A stretch of 34,027 nucleotides of DNA, taken from QHCA01 sp003244095. GTDB lineage: Bacteria > Actinomycetota > Actinomycetes > Mycobacteriales > QHCA01. Position numbers and translations under genes: made by a program. Where the stretch lies: positions 1 through 34,027 of the forward strand of contig JBBQNN010000044.1 of the NCBI GenBank assembly GCA_038329965.1. Direction: 5' to 3'. The notes below the pieces were generated by a model, which saw only the letters and a list, made by a program, of their open reading frames with translations, made no database searches and was not told the origin of the DNA. Shown here one piece after another: positions 22,807-33,648 of the stretch (within the stretch, counting starts at the first letter, position 1; each line of letters starts with the position of its first letter).

Positions 22807-24219
22807 ATGGGGCAACTGCATGACCTTTCCGCTCTGGAGCAGGCCGACGCGATAGGCCGCGGTGAAGTGAGCCCGGTCGAGCTGGCCGATCACTACCTGC
22901 GGCGCATCGATGCCCTGAGCGATTCCGTGGGTGCCTTCGTCACGGTGACCTCCGAGGCGGCCACCGACCTCGCCCTGGACCTGGCCACTGTCCCGCCCGA
23001 GCAGCGGCCGATCCTGCACGGCGTGCCGATCGCCATCAAGGATCTCAATCTGACGACAGGGGTACGTACGACCCTCGGCTCGGCCACCTACGCCGACTTC
23101 GTCCCGCCGATCGATGACCATGTGGTGACCCTGCTACGGGCGGCTGGCACGGTCAGCCTCGGCAAGACCAACACACCGGAGTTCGGGCTGCCCTGCTACA
23201 CCGAGCCCGATGTGGCGCCGCCGGCCCGCACCCCGTGGGATCTCGACCGGTCGGCCGGCGGGTCGAGCGGTGGGGCGGCCGCGGCCGTGGCGGCCGGCCT
23301 GGTCCCGTGGGCGCAGGGGTCCGACGGTGGAGGGTCGATCCGGATCCCGGCCAGTGTCTGCGGCGTGTTCGGGCTCAAGCCGTCGCGGGGCAGGGTCAGC
23401 GCCGGGCCGGTGGCCGGCGACGTCACCGGGCTGGCGATCACCGGCCCGATCACCCGTACGGTCGCCGACGCGGCGGCGCTGCTCGACGCCCTGGCCATCC
23501 CGATCCCGGGTGACCCGCACTGGGCGCCGCCGCTCCCGGCCGGCCAGACGTTCCTCGCCGCCGCTTCCCGCCCGCCGGGGCGGTTGCGGATCGGCCGTTA
23601 CATCGACCCGCCGGTGCCCGACGCCGAGGTGCACCCGGACTGCCGGGCGGCCTGGGACCTGGCGTCGGAGCTGCTGGACTCTCTCGGACACGACGTCGAG
23701 GACGTGCCGATGCCGTTCCCCCCGGGGTTGATCCCGATGTTCGAGGTGGTCTGGTCGGTATCGTCCACCGGCGTCCCGGTCGACCCTGACCGGGAGGGGG
23801 AGCTGCGGCCGTTGACCCGCTGGCTGCGCGAGCGCGGGCGGCAGCAGTCGGCTCCCGCTTTCCTCGCGGCGCTCAGCGGCCTGCAGTACGCCGCCAGGGC
23901 CGCGATCCGGGCCACCGCCCCGTACGACGCGGTTCTCACCCCGACCCTGGCCCAGCCGCCTGCCCTGGTCGGTGGGCTGCGCAACGATGCCGATCCGGCG
24001 GCCGACTTCGAGGCGCAGAAGCGGTTCACGCCCTTCACCGCGGTCTACAACATGACCGGGCAGCCCGCCGTCAGCCTGCCGCTGTTCTGGAATGCCGCGG
24101 GCCTGCCCATCGGCGTGATGCTGGTGGGCCGGCAGGCCGCGGAGGCAACCCTCTTGTCGCTGTCCGCGCAACTGGAGGTAGCACGTCCGTGGCGCGACCG
24201 CCATCCGGACATGTGGTGA
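22807..24219 (+). CDS. Amidase-signature family amidase
   Basis: A 470-residue hydrolase with the Ser-cisSer-Lys triad: Lys78 (AIKDLNL), Ser153 (GGSSGG) and nucleophile Ser177 (GSDGGGSIR), then FGLKPSRGR. Length is normal. The C-terminus has FTAVYNMTGQPAVSLPL, the conserved end block of aliphatic and aryl amidases. No gatB or gatC neighbours are present, so it is not the tRNA amidotransferase subunit GatA. It overlaps the glucanotransferase start (GTGA), so both may share the leaderless promoter at 22794. Substrate unknown. Confidence 0.9.
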   Translation: MGQLHDLSALEQADAIGRGEVSPVELADHYLRRIDALSDSVGAFVTVTSEAATDLALDLATVPPEQRPILHGVPIAIKDLNLTTGVRTTLGSATYADFVPPIDDHVVTLLRAAGTVSLGKTNTPEFGLPCYTEPDVAPPARTPWDLDRSAGGSSGGAAAAVAAGLVPWAQGSDGGGSIRIPASVCGVFGLKPSRGRVSAGPVAGDVTGLAITGPITRTVADAAALLDALAIPIPGDPHWAPPLPAGQTFLAAASRPPGRLRIGRYIDPPVPDAEVHPDCRAAWDLASELLDSLGHDVEDVPMPFPPGLIPMFEVVWSVSSTGVPVDPDREGELRPLTRWLRERGRQQSAPAFLAALSGLQYAARAAIRATAPYDAVLTPTLAQPPALVGGLRNDADPAADFEAQKRFTPFTAVYNMTGQPAVSLPLFWNAAGLPIGVMLVGRQAAEATLLSLSAQLEVARPWRDRHPDMW

Positions 24220-26216
24220 GCGCCGACCCGGCGATGGCCGCGCTCGCGGCCGCCCACGGGGTGGCGCTGTCCTACGTCGATGCCAACGATCGCCCGGTGG
24301 ATGTCGCCCCGCAGACCGTCATCGACGTGCTGGCTGCCCTCGGCGTGGACGCCTCGACGCCCGCGGCGGTAAGCGCCTCGCTCGAACAGGCCCGCGGCCG
24401 CGACGCGCAGCGGCCGCTCCCGCCGACGATGGTCCTCGCTGCCGGCGAGGGGAAGACCCTTCCCGTGCCGGCCGGCGCGGCGGTGCGCCTGACGGCCGAG
24501 GACGGTCGCGTCGTGGCGATGCCCGGCTCGACCGTGCCGGCCGACCTGCCGGTCGGGTGGTACTCGCTCGCCGTCGACGACGTGGTGTCCGCGCTCATGG
24601 TCGTCCCCGACCGCCTGCCCCCACCGGCCGGCCGGGCCTGGGGATGGATGCTGCAGCTGTACAGCCTGCACAGCAGCGGGTCCTGGGCCATGGGCGACTA
24701 CCGCGACCTGGCCGACGTCGCCGCCTGGTCGGCCTCGGCCGACGGCGGCGGGGCCGGACTCGTGCTCTGCAACCCGCTGCATGCGCCGACCCTGGTGCCC
24801 CCGATCGAGAACTCTCCGTACTTCCCGTCCAGCCGGCGCTTCCGCTCGCCGCTGTACCTGCGGATCAGCGACATCCCGGAGTACGGAGGCTGCGACCCGG
24901 CGACCCGGGAGCGGATCGATGCCCTACGGCCGGCCGAGGCCCCCGAGCGGATCGACCGTGATGCGGTCTGGGCCGCGAAGCGGGTGGCTCTTGAGCTGCT
25001 CTGGCCGTACGCCCGCCGCGACCGCATCGACGAGGTCCGCGCGGCGACCGGTTCGGCGCTCGAGGAGTTCGCGCTCTTCAGCGCACTGGCGGAGGTGCAG
25101 GGCGCGGACTGGCGGGAGTGGCCCGAGGAGTTGCGCGACCCGGCCGGTCCGGGCGTCGCGGCCGCGCTGGCCGAGCACCGCGACCGGGTCGACTTCCACA
25201 CCTGGCTGCAGTTGCTGTGCGACGAGCAACTGGCGCTGGCCCGGCCGGTGGAGATGGCGGTCGGCGTGGTCCACGACCTGGCGGTGGGTGTGGATCCCGG
25301 TGGTGCCGATGCCTGGGCCCTGCAGGGTGTGCTGGCCGGTGGCGCGACCGTCGGCTGCCCGCCGGACGAGTTCAACCAGCAGGGTCAGGACTGGCGGCTC
25401 CCGCCGTGGCACCCGCAGCGCCTGGCCGAGGCCGGGTACGCGCCCTTCCGCGACCTCGTCCGGTCGGTGCTGCGGCACGCCGGGGGCATCCGGATCGACC
25501 ACGTGATGGGGTTGTTCCGGCTCTGGTGGGTGCCCGAGGGCAACAGGGCGGACCAGGGGACGTACGTGGCCTACGATTCCCGCGCCATGCTGGGAGCGGT
25601 GCTGATCGAGGCGTACCTGGCACGTGCGGTGGTCGTGGGGGAGGACCTGGGCACGGTGCAGCCGCAGGTCACCGACACCCTTGCTGCTGCGGGCGTGCTC
25701 GGAAGCGACGTCGTGTGGTTCCAGAGGGAGAAGGACGGCAGGGCACCGCTGCCGCCGCGGCGGTGGCGGTCGGCGGCGATGGCATCGGTGACCACGCACG
25801 ACCTGCCCACCGTCGCCGGCTGGCTGGGCGACGAGCCGGTCCGGATCCGCGCCGAGCTCGGCCTGCTCAGCGTCCCGGTCGCGGACGAACGCGAACGGAT
25901 GGCGGCCGAGCGCACGGCCCTGCTCGCCCTCCTGCGGCGGGAGGGCCTGCTCGACCCGTCGGCGGCCGTCGAACCGATCGAGGTCATGCTGGCTCTGCAC
26001 CGGCTGCTGGTCGTCTCGGCTGCCACGCTGGTCGTCGCCTCGCCGTCGGACGCGGTCGGTGACGTCCGGCAGCCCAACCTGCCGGGCACTCTCGACGAGT
26101 ACCCCAACTGGCGGCTGCCGCTGATCGACGGGCGGGGCGATCCGGTGTCGCTGGAGGAGTTGCGAGTGCATCCGGCAGCACGGCGCCTCGTCGAGGTACT
26201 GTCCGCGGTGCACTGA
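24216..26216 (+). CDS. malQ: 4-alpha-glucanotransferase (GH77 amylomaltase)
   Basis: A 666-residue enzyme that disproportionates maltodextrins. The GH77 core has GCPPDEFNQQGQDWRLPPW, nucleophile Asp428 in GGIRIDHVMGLFRLWWVPEG, acid/base Glu476 in VVGEDLGTV and the third acid Asp529 in TTHDLPTV. The N-terminal extension (about 1-130) matches the long actinobacterial form. GTG 24216 overlaps the amidase stop by four bases (GTGA); GTG 24189 and 24213 are alternatives. No other glycogen or maltose gene is nearby, so it serves a pathway encoded elsewhere. Confidence 0.93.
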   Translation: MSADPAMAALAAAHGVALSYVDANDRPVDVAPQTVIDVLAALGVDASTPAAVSASLEQARGRDAQRPLPPTMVLAAGEGKTLPVPAGAAVRLTAEDGRVVAMPGSTVPADLPVGWYSLAVDDVVSALMVVPDRLPPPAGRAWGWMLQLYSLHSSGSWAMGDYRDLADVAAWSASADGGGAGLVLCNPLHAPTLVPPIENSPYFPSSRRFRSPLYLRISDIPEYGGCDPATRERIDALRPAEAPERIDRDAVWAAKRVALELLWPYARRDRIDEVRAATGSALEEFALFSALAEVQGADWREWPEELRDPAGPGVAAALAEHRDRVDFHTWLQLLCDEQLALARPVEMAVGVVHDLAVGVDPGGADAWALQGVLAGGATVGCPPDEFNQQGQDWRLPPWHPQRLAEAGYAPFRDLVRSVLRHAGGIRIDHVMGLFRLWWVPEGNRADQGTYVAYDSRAMLGAVLIEAYLARAVVVGEDLGTVQPQVTDTLAAAGVLGSDVVWFQREKDGRAPLPPRRWRSAAMASVTTHDLPTVAGWLGDEPVRIRAELGLLSVPVADERERMAAERTALLALLRREGLLDPSAAVEPIEVMLALHRLLVVSAATLVVASPSDAVGDVRQPNLPGTLDEYPNWRLPLIDGRGDPVSLEELRVHPAARRLVEVLSAVH

Positions 26217-26247
26217 CCCGTGACCGGAGCGCGGCGGGGGCATCAGA

Positions 26248-26253
26248 TAACGT
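26248..26253 (+). promoter_or_regulatory. Probable -10 element of a leaderless promoter (leader ORF and ctaJ-like gene)
   Basis: TAACGT, 7 nt before GTG 26261. The spacing puts the transcription start at the first base of the 11-codon ORF. No ribosome binding site precedes GTG 26261. Confidence 0.45.
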
Positions 26254-26260
26254 GCAGCAC

Positions 26261-26296
26261 GTGAGCGACCTGCCGTCCCCCCGCGGCTACCGATGA
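26261..26296 (+). CDS. Putative 11-residue leaderless upstream ORF
   Basis: GTG to TGA encodes MSDLPSPRGYR. The stop overlaps the start of the ctaJ-like gene as ATGA (26293-26296). A -10-like box lies at leaderless distance, and the next gene has no good ribosome binding site. A leaderless mini-ORF delivering ribosomes to the next start by termination-reinitiation explains all three facts. Short coupled leaderless ORFs are documented in mycobacteria. The peptide itself need not have a function. Too short to be tested by composition. Confidence 0.45.
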   Translation: MSDLPSPRGYR

Positions 26297-26583
26297 GCAT
26301 CCCGGAGACCGTGCTGGTCTACCTCGGCATCCCATTCGGCGTCGTCCTGCTGGTGGTCGCCGCCGTCTACGGCACGAGCAGCCGCCACGGCCCGCGCTAC
26401 CGGCCCGGCCGGCCGTTCGCGTTCGAGCCGGCCTGGTACGTCGCGGCCCGGCCGCCGCACCCGCTGGACGACCCGGCGCGCCCGGCGCTGCCGCCGGTTG
26501 ACGTGCCCCTCGCGCTGCCGGTCGGGTCGCCCGACCCGGCGGCGACACCCACGACGACCGGTGGTGCTCGTGGCAGCTGGTAG
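26293..26583 (+). CDS. Small single-pass membrane protein, CtaJ-like (aa3 oxidase accessory subunit)
   Basis: A 96-residue protein with one N-terminal membrane helix (ETVLVYLGIPFGVVLLVVAAVYG), a basic stretch RYRPGRPF and a Pro-rich cytoplasmic tail. The N-terminal MSIPETVL and the RPGRPF-EPAWYVAA block resemble the actinobacterial family named CtaJ, a small subunit of the cytochrome bcc-aa3 supercomplex. The neighbourhood (DUF5130 gene, then pepN) is the same as recalled for M. smegmatis. Assignment rests on motif and context memory, so the symbol is left blank. It overlaps the leader ORF (ATGA) and the DUF5130 gene (14 bp). Confidence 0.65.
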   Translation: MSIPETVLVYLGIPFGVVLLVVAAVYGTSSRHGPRYRPGRPFAFEPAWYVAARPPHPLDDPARPALPPVDVPLALPVGSPDPAATPTTTGGARGSW

Positions 26584-26959
26584 GAGCGCGACGGCACCAC
26601 CTGGGGGACCGTTCCTGCCTCGGCAGCTCTGGCGGATCGACGGTGCGCTCGCCGCCGCCGACCACGAGACCGGCCTGACCTTCAGCATCTACGTCGGCGA
26701 TCTCGAGGAGCCCACCCGGACGTCGGCCGAGCGGTTGCACGCACAGCTCGGTGAGCACGCCGACTCCGGCGTCCTTCTCGCCGTCTCACCCAACCAGCGG
26801 GTGCTCGAGATCGTCACCGGCAGCGAGGCACGGCGCACCCTGCCGGACCGGATCGCCGCCCTGGCCTCCTTGTCGATGACAGCCGCCTTCGAGGGGGGTG
26901 ACCTCGCCGGGGGCCTGGTGGCCGGCCTGCGGATGCTCGCCGACCAAGCCCGCCGCTGA
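26570..26959 (+). CDS. DUF5130 (TPM-like) protein, putative respiratory-supercomplex associated factor
   Basis: A 129-residue protein with LWRIDGALAAADHETGLTFSIYVGDLEE, HAQLGEHADSGVLLAVSPNQRVLEIVTG and a helical C-terminus, matching the DUF5130 layout. It overlaps the ctaJ-like gene by 14 bp. In-frame GTG codons at 26561, 26564 and 26570 are all possible starts, and 26570 is chosen only as the shortest that keeps the conserved block. From memory, the M. smegmatis counterpart next to pepN was found with the bcc-aa3 supercomplex (called PRSAF1), and the M. tuberculosis counterpart is Rv2468c; a role in respiration is inferred from this. Confidence 0.65.
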   Translation: MAAGRSATAPPGGPFLPRQLWRIDGALAAADHETGLTFSIYVGDLEEPTRTSAERLHAQLGEHADSGVLLAVSPNQRVLEIVTGSEARRTLPDRIAALASLSMTAAFEGGDLAGGLVAGLRMLADQARR

Positions 26960-27012
26960 CCCGTACCCCAACCCATCCAGCGTTTTCCCGGAAGACGGCG
27001 CTTTGGACGGCC

Positions 27013-29601
<2,589 letters not shown>

Positions 29602-29653
29602 CGGATCGTGCTCCTTCAGAAGGGTTCGGAGTCGTACGAGCGTCTCACATGCG

Positions 29654-29684
29654 GGGAATACCCGCCGTGCCCGTAGCTGCTGTT
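29654..29684 (+). promoter_or_regulatory. SigR/SigH-like promoter candidate upstream of the DsbA-like gene
   Basis: GGGAAT (29654-29659) followed by GTT (29682-29684) resembles the GGGAAT / GTT pattern of thiol-stress sigma factors, and the M. tuberculosis orthologue Rv2466c is a SigH target. The spacing here is 22 nt instead of about 18, so the match is weak. Confidence 0.2.
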
Positions 29685-29711
29685 ATCAACACGCAACCCG
29701 AGGGGATTCAC

Positions 29712-30320
29712 GTGACCGAGCCCACCATCGTCGATTTCTGGTTCGATCCGGCCTGTCCCTGGGCCTGGTTGAGCTCCCGCTGGCTGCTCAACGCGGCCGA
29801 GGTGCGCGACATCACCCCGCGCTGGCACGTGATGTCCCTGGCCCTGCTCAACGAGGGCCGCGATCTCTCCGATGACTACCGGGAGGGTCTCCGGCAGGCG
29901 CTGGGCCCGGTCCGCGTGTGCATCGCCGCGCAGCAGAAGTTCGGCGACGAGGTGCTGCTCCCGCTCTACACCGCCCTCGGTACGCGCCGGCACGTGCAGG
30001 AGGCCGAGATGTCCCGGCAGTTGGTGGAGGCCGCGCTGACCGAGGCCGGCCTACCGCCGGACCTGGCGGACGCCATGACCTCCACCGACTACGACGAGGC
30101 GCTGAACACGTCCCATCACGAGGGCATGGACCAGGTCGGCGACGACGTGGGGACCCCGGTGATCGCCTTCAACGGAGCGGCGATCTTCGGCCCGGTCGTC
30201 ACCCCCGCACCGCGCGGCGAGGCGGCCGGCCTGCTGTGGGACGGTGTGGTGCTCGTCACGTCGACCCCCGGCTTCTACGAGCTGAAGCGCACCCGCGACC
30301 AGCGGCCGGACTTCACCTGA
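29712..30320 (+). CDS. DsbA-family oxidoreductase (Rv2466c-like, mycothiol-associated)
   Basis: A 202-residue thioredoxin-fold protein with an inserted helical domain. The active-site region FWFDPACPWAWLSSRW corresponds to the CPWC site of Rv2466c but has Ala at the second cysteine position, so this is a monothiol form. The cis-Pro region is DDVGTPVIAF. GTG 29712 has GAGGGG 6 nt upstream. It is divergent from pepN, as recalled for Rv2466c and Rv2467. Rv2466c is a mycothiol-dependent reductase that activates nitro prodrugs; the same thiol cofactor is expected in this organism, but the reaction here is inferred. Confidence 0.85.
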   Translation: MTEPTIVDFWFDPACPWAWLSSRWLLNAAEVRDITPRWHVMSLALLNEGRDLSDDYREGLRQALGPVRVCIAAQQKFGDEVLLPLYTALGTRRHVQEAEMSRQLVEAALTEAGLPPDLADAMTSTDYDEALNTSHHEGMDQVGDDVGTPVIAFNGAAIFGPVVTPAPRGEAAGLLWDGVVLVTSTPGFYELKRTRDQRPDFT

Positions 30321-30337
30321 CAAGGGGGGCAGCTCCT

Positions 30338-31756
30338 GTGCTAGCCAGGGACGGCATGTTCATCGGCGGCGAGTGGGTCCAGCCGGCGGGGCAGGGCCGG
30401 ATCGAGGTGGTCGACCCGACCTCCGAGCAGGTGATCGCAACGGTGCCCGAGGGCATGGCCGCCGACGTCGACAAGGCGGTCGCGGCGGCTCGGGCGGCGT
30501 TCGGCCCCTGGTCGGCGAGCTCGCCGAACCGGCGTGCCGAACACCTCGGCACCCTGCACGAGGTGCTCAGCGGCAGGGCTGACGAGATCGCCCGGACGAT
30601 CACCGCCGAGATGGGCGCTCCCCTCAAGATGGCCAGGCAGGTGCAGACGGCGCTGCCGCTGACCGTGTTGAGCTCGTACGTCGACCTGCTGGCGGGCTAC
30701 CCCTTCGAGGAGGAGATCGGCAACTCCCTCGTAGTGCACGAGCCGATCGGCGTGGTCGGTGCGATCACCCCGTGGAACTACCCGCTGCACCAGGTCATCG
30801 CCAAGGTCGCCGCCGCCCTCGCGGCCGGCTGCACGGTGGTGCTCAAGCCGAGCGAGGTGGCGCCGCTGACGGCCTTCATCCTCGCCGAGGCGTGCGCCGA
30901 TGCGGGCCTGCCCGCCGGGGTACTCAACACCGTCACGGGCTACGGCCCGGCGGTCGGCGAGGCGATCGCCGCCCATCCCGACATCGACATGGTGTCCTTC
31001 ACCGGGTCGGTGGCCTCCGGCAAGCGGGTGAGCCAGGTAGCCGCGGGCACCCTCAAGCGGGTGACCCTCGAGCTGGGCGGCAAGTCGGCCAACGTGCTGC
31101 TACCCGACGCCGACTTCGCCAGGGCGGTCAAGGTCGGCGTCGGCAACGCCTTCCTCAACTCGGGCCAGACCTGCACGGCCTGGACCCGGCTGCTCGTTCC
31201 GGCCGCCCGGCACGACGAGGTGGTCGAGATGGCGGTCGGCGTCGCCGGCCGCCACACCCTCGGCGACCCGGCCGCCGAGGCCACCCGGCTCGGGCCGCTG
31301 GCCTCGGGAGCGCAGCGCGAGCGGGTGCGCGGCTACATCTCGGCCGGCATCGCCGAAGGGGCACATCTGGCGACCGGTGGGGTCGCACCGCCCGAGGGCC
31401 TCGACACCGGCTACTTCGTCACACCGACGGTCTTCGGCGGGGTGCGGCCGGACATGATCATCGCCCAGGAGGAGATATTCGGCCCGGTGCTGTCGATACT
31501 CCCGTACGACGACGAGGAGGACGCCCTGCGGATCGCCAACGGCACCATCTACGGACTTGCGGGCGGCGTGTGGTCGGCCGATCCCGACCGTGCCCTCGCC
31601 TTCGCCCGCCGGATGCGAACCGGCCAGATCGACGTCAACGGCGGCCGGTTCAATCCGCTCGCGCCCTTCGGCGGCTACCGGCAGTCGGGCAACGGCCGTG
31701 AGCTGGGCCGCTACGGCCTGGCGGAGTTCTGCGAGATCAAGTCGCTACAGCGCTGA
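30338..31756 (+). CDS. NAD(P)-dependent aldehyde dehydrogenase
   Basis: A 472-residue enzyme oxidising an aldehyde to the acid. The Rossmann-type cofactor region has ITPWNYPLHQ and VVLKPSE. The general base is Glu245 in LELGGKSANV and the nucleophile is Cys279 in SGQTCTAWTRLL. EEIFGPVLSI and the C-terminal FGGYRQSGNGRELG are typical. GTG 30338 has AAGGGGGG about 8 nt upstream; the ATG 18 bp later would trim the N-terminus. It follows the DsbA-like gene by 17 bp and is probably co-transcribed. Substrate is not evident. Confidence 0.92.
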   Translation: MLARDGMFIGGEWVQPAGQGRIEVVDPTSEQVIATVPEGMAADVDKAVAAARAAFGPWSASSPNRRAEHLGTLHEVLSGRADEIARTITAEMGAPLKMARQVQTALPLTVLSSYVDLLAGYPFEEEIGNSLVVHEPIGVVGAITPWNYPLHQVIAKVAAALAAGCTVVLKPSEVAPLTAFILAEACADAGLPAGVLNTVTGYGPAVGEAIAAHPDIDMVSFTGSVASGKRVSQVAAGTLKRVTLELGGKSANVLLPDADFARAVKVGVGNAFLNSGQTCTAWTRLLVPAARHDEVVEMAVGVAGRHTLGDPAAEATRLGPLASGAQRERVRGYISAGIAEGAHLATGGVAPPEGLDTGYFVTPTVFGGVRPDMIIAQEEIFGPVLSILPYDDEEDALRIANGTIYGLAGGVWSADPDRALAFARRMRTGQIDVNGGRFNPLAPFGGYRQSGNGRELGRYGLAEFCEIKSLQR

Positions 31757-31803
31757 CGCCGAGCCCGACGGGGGTCGGACGATTCGGGCGGGCGCGCATC
31801 GGG

Positions 31804-31809
31804 CAGGCT
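31804..31809 (+). promoter_or_regulatory. Possible -10 element (EcsC-like gene)
   Basis: CAGGCT ends 6 nt before ATG 31816. It differs from TAnnnT at the first base. No ribosome binding site is present, so a leaderless start is plausible but weakly supported. Confidence 0.25.
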
Positions 31810-31815
31810 GCACAC

Positions 31816-32433
31816 ATGACCGAAGCGGTACGGCAGGAGGCGGGTGACATCGGGGGACGGGTCCTGCGGCTCGGCCGCCAGGGCGTCGGGTCCTTCCACT
31901 CCCCGGAGCGCGTCGTCGGCGCCTTGCGGGCGGCCCATCCCCGCGACTCCGACGAGCAGACGGTCCAGCGGCTGGTCAACCTGCACTGCTCCCAGAGCGC
32001 TGTGCAGGGCGCGATCTCCGGTGTCGGCGGCATCTTCACGCTGGTGCTGATGCTGCCGTTGTCGCTGTTCACCGACGGGGTGATCCAGGCGCGGCTGGCC
32101 TATGCCATCGCCCTGGTCTACGGCCACGATCCCGACGCTCCCGAGACGGCGGCGCTGGTCGCCGGCTGCCTGGTCGGCGTTGGTGGCAACTCAGCCAGCG
32201 CGCTCGGCGTCGGCGCCCCGCGCGCCCTCGTGGCGGCGGTGCGGCGCAAGGCCGTGCGCCGGGTCGGGGCAAAGCTTCTGACCCGGGTCGGTGGTGAGGG
32301 TGCGGCGCGCCTAGTGCCGGTCGCGGGTGCCGCCATCGCCGGCGCCACGGACTTCGCCCTGACCCGAGGTGTGGCCAAACGAGCCGTCGAGGCATTTCAG
32401 CGCGGACCGAACCCTGCACCGAATCAGGAGTGA
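31816..32433 (+). CDS. EcsC-like family protein
   Basis: A 205-residue protein of unknown function. Its middle has two hydrophobic helices (GAISGVGGIFTLVLMLPLSLF and TAALVAGCLVGVGG) with interposed RLAYAIALVYGHDP. The C-terminal part is Gly/Ala-rich with RLVPVAGAAIAGATDFALTR, the recurring pattern of EcsC-related proteins. The order and hydrophobicity suggest a membrane-associated protein. It is followed after 3 bp by the DUF1015 gene, so the two are an operon. EcsC family members have no clear biochemical role. Confidence 0.65.
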   Translation: MTEAVRQEAGDIGGRVLRLGRQGVGSFHSPERVVGALRAAHPRDSDEQTVQRLVNLHCSQSAVQGAISGVGGIFTLVLMLPLSLFTDGVIQARLAYAIALVYGHDPDAPETAALVAGCLVGVGGNSASALGVGAPRALVAAVRRKAVRRVGAKLLTRVGGEGAARLVPVAGAAIAGATDFALTRGVAKRAVEAFQRGPNPAPNQE

Positions 32434-32436
32434 TGC

Positions 32437-33648
32437 ATGCCCGTCATAGCCCACCCGATCGATGTCGCCTGGGTCTCCACCGGCGGCACCGGGGCACAGA
32501 ACTACGACGAGTTCGCCTCCGATGCCGAGATCGAGGCGATCATCGCTCGGCATCCCGACTCGGTGCTCGCGGTCGAGATGCCGCACTGCGTCCCGGAGGC
32601 CCGCATCGCCGGCCTGTCGTTCACCGATGCGCTGCCGGCGGCAGCGCAGCGGCTGGCCGACCTCCGGGCCGGGGGCAGGTTCGAGCGTCAGGCCGATGTG
32701 GTCGCGCTCTACCGCATCACCTCCGAGCTGGCGATCGCCTACGGCGTGCTGCTCATGGTCGACACCGACCAGATCTCGACCTCGGCCGATGACCCCGGGC
32801 AGGTCATCCGCAACGAGGACGTCTTCTCCGCCAAGGTGGCCGAGCGGACGGCGCTCATCAAGGGCCTGCAGCACCTGCTCAGCCCGGTGCTCCTGGTGCA
32901 GTCCGAGGGCGGCGGGGAGCTGGAGGACCAGCTGGCAGCCCTGGTCAGCTCGATGGCCGAGCCCACGGTCAGCGACACCGACCAGCTCGACCAGGTCCAC
33001 GAGTTGTGGCTGCTGCCCGAGGGCGCCGAGCGCGAGGCCGTGCTGGCGGCGGTCAACACAGGCCAGCTGGTCGTGGCCGACGGCAACCACCGCACCCTGG
33101 CCGCCCAGCAGGCCGGCCTGCCGCGGTTCCTCGCTGTCATCACGACCCCGGGGTCGGTCCACATCCGTCCGTACAACCGGCTCGTCCGCACCCTCGGCAT
33201 GGCGCCCGAGGAGTTCGTCGATGCCTTGCGCGCCGCCGGGGCACAGGTGGCGCCCTGGGAGGGCGAGGTCGCGGTGCCCGTACTCCCCGGCACCGTCGCC
33301 GTGGTCCTGCCGCACGGGCAGACCTACGCCGTGACGCTGCCACACGGCACCGACGGCACAGTCGTCGACCGACTCGACCACAGCGTCGTCGAGCGGGTCG
33401 TGCTCGGCGGGATTCTCGGCCTGGGTCCGGACGACGCGAGAATCTCCTATGTCGGCGGGGACTATCCGGTCGAATGGCTGACCGGTGAGGTGGACGCCGG
33501 CCGGGCCGACGCCGCGATCGTGATCTCGCCGGTCTCCGTGCAGGACTTTCTCGCGGTCAATCTCGAACGCCTGAAGATGCCGCGCAAGAGCACGTGGTTC
33601 AGCCCCAAGGCGCGGGCCGGGCTCATCCTCGCGGAGCTTCCCGGCTGA
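32437..33648 (+). CDS. DUF1015 family protein
   Basis: A 403-residue cytosolic protein. The DUF1015 hallmarks are VVADGNHRTLAAQQAG (equivalent to the family's ADGHHR motif) and the C-terminal MPRKSTWFSPKARAGLIL. An intervening region carries YRITSELAIAYGVLLMVDTDQ. The start ATG 32437 has AGGAG 6 nt upstream and the stop of the EcsC-like gene lies 3 bp before. The family is widespread; a molecular function is not settled. The 3' end overlaps the convergent PAP2 gene by 26 bp. Confidence 0.85.
   Translation: MPVIAHPIDVAWVSTGGTGAQNYDEFASDAEIEAIIARHPDSVLAVEMPHCVPEARIAGLSFTDALPAAAQRLADLRAGGRFERQADVVALYRITSELAIAYGVLLMVDTDQISTSADDPGQVIRNEDVFSAKVAERTALIKGLQHLLSPVLLVQSEGGGELEDQLAALVSSMAEPTVSDTDQLDQVHELWLLPEGAEREAVLAAVNTGQLVVADGNHRTLAAQQAGLPRFLAVITTPGSVHIRPYNRLVRTLGMAPEEFVDALRAAGAQVAPWEGEVAVPVLPGTVAVVLPHGQTYAVTLPHGTDGTVVDRLDHSVVERVVLGGILGLGPDDARISYVGGDYPVEWLTGEVDAGRADAAIVISPVSVQDFLAVNLERLKMPRKSTWFSPKARAGLILAELPG

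Noticed and set aside
24924..26300. Long minus-strand open frame opposite malQ, and similar frames opposite pepN and the binding protein
   Set aside because: Low-complexity Arg/Gly/His-rich shadows created by high GC at codon third positions.
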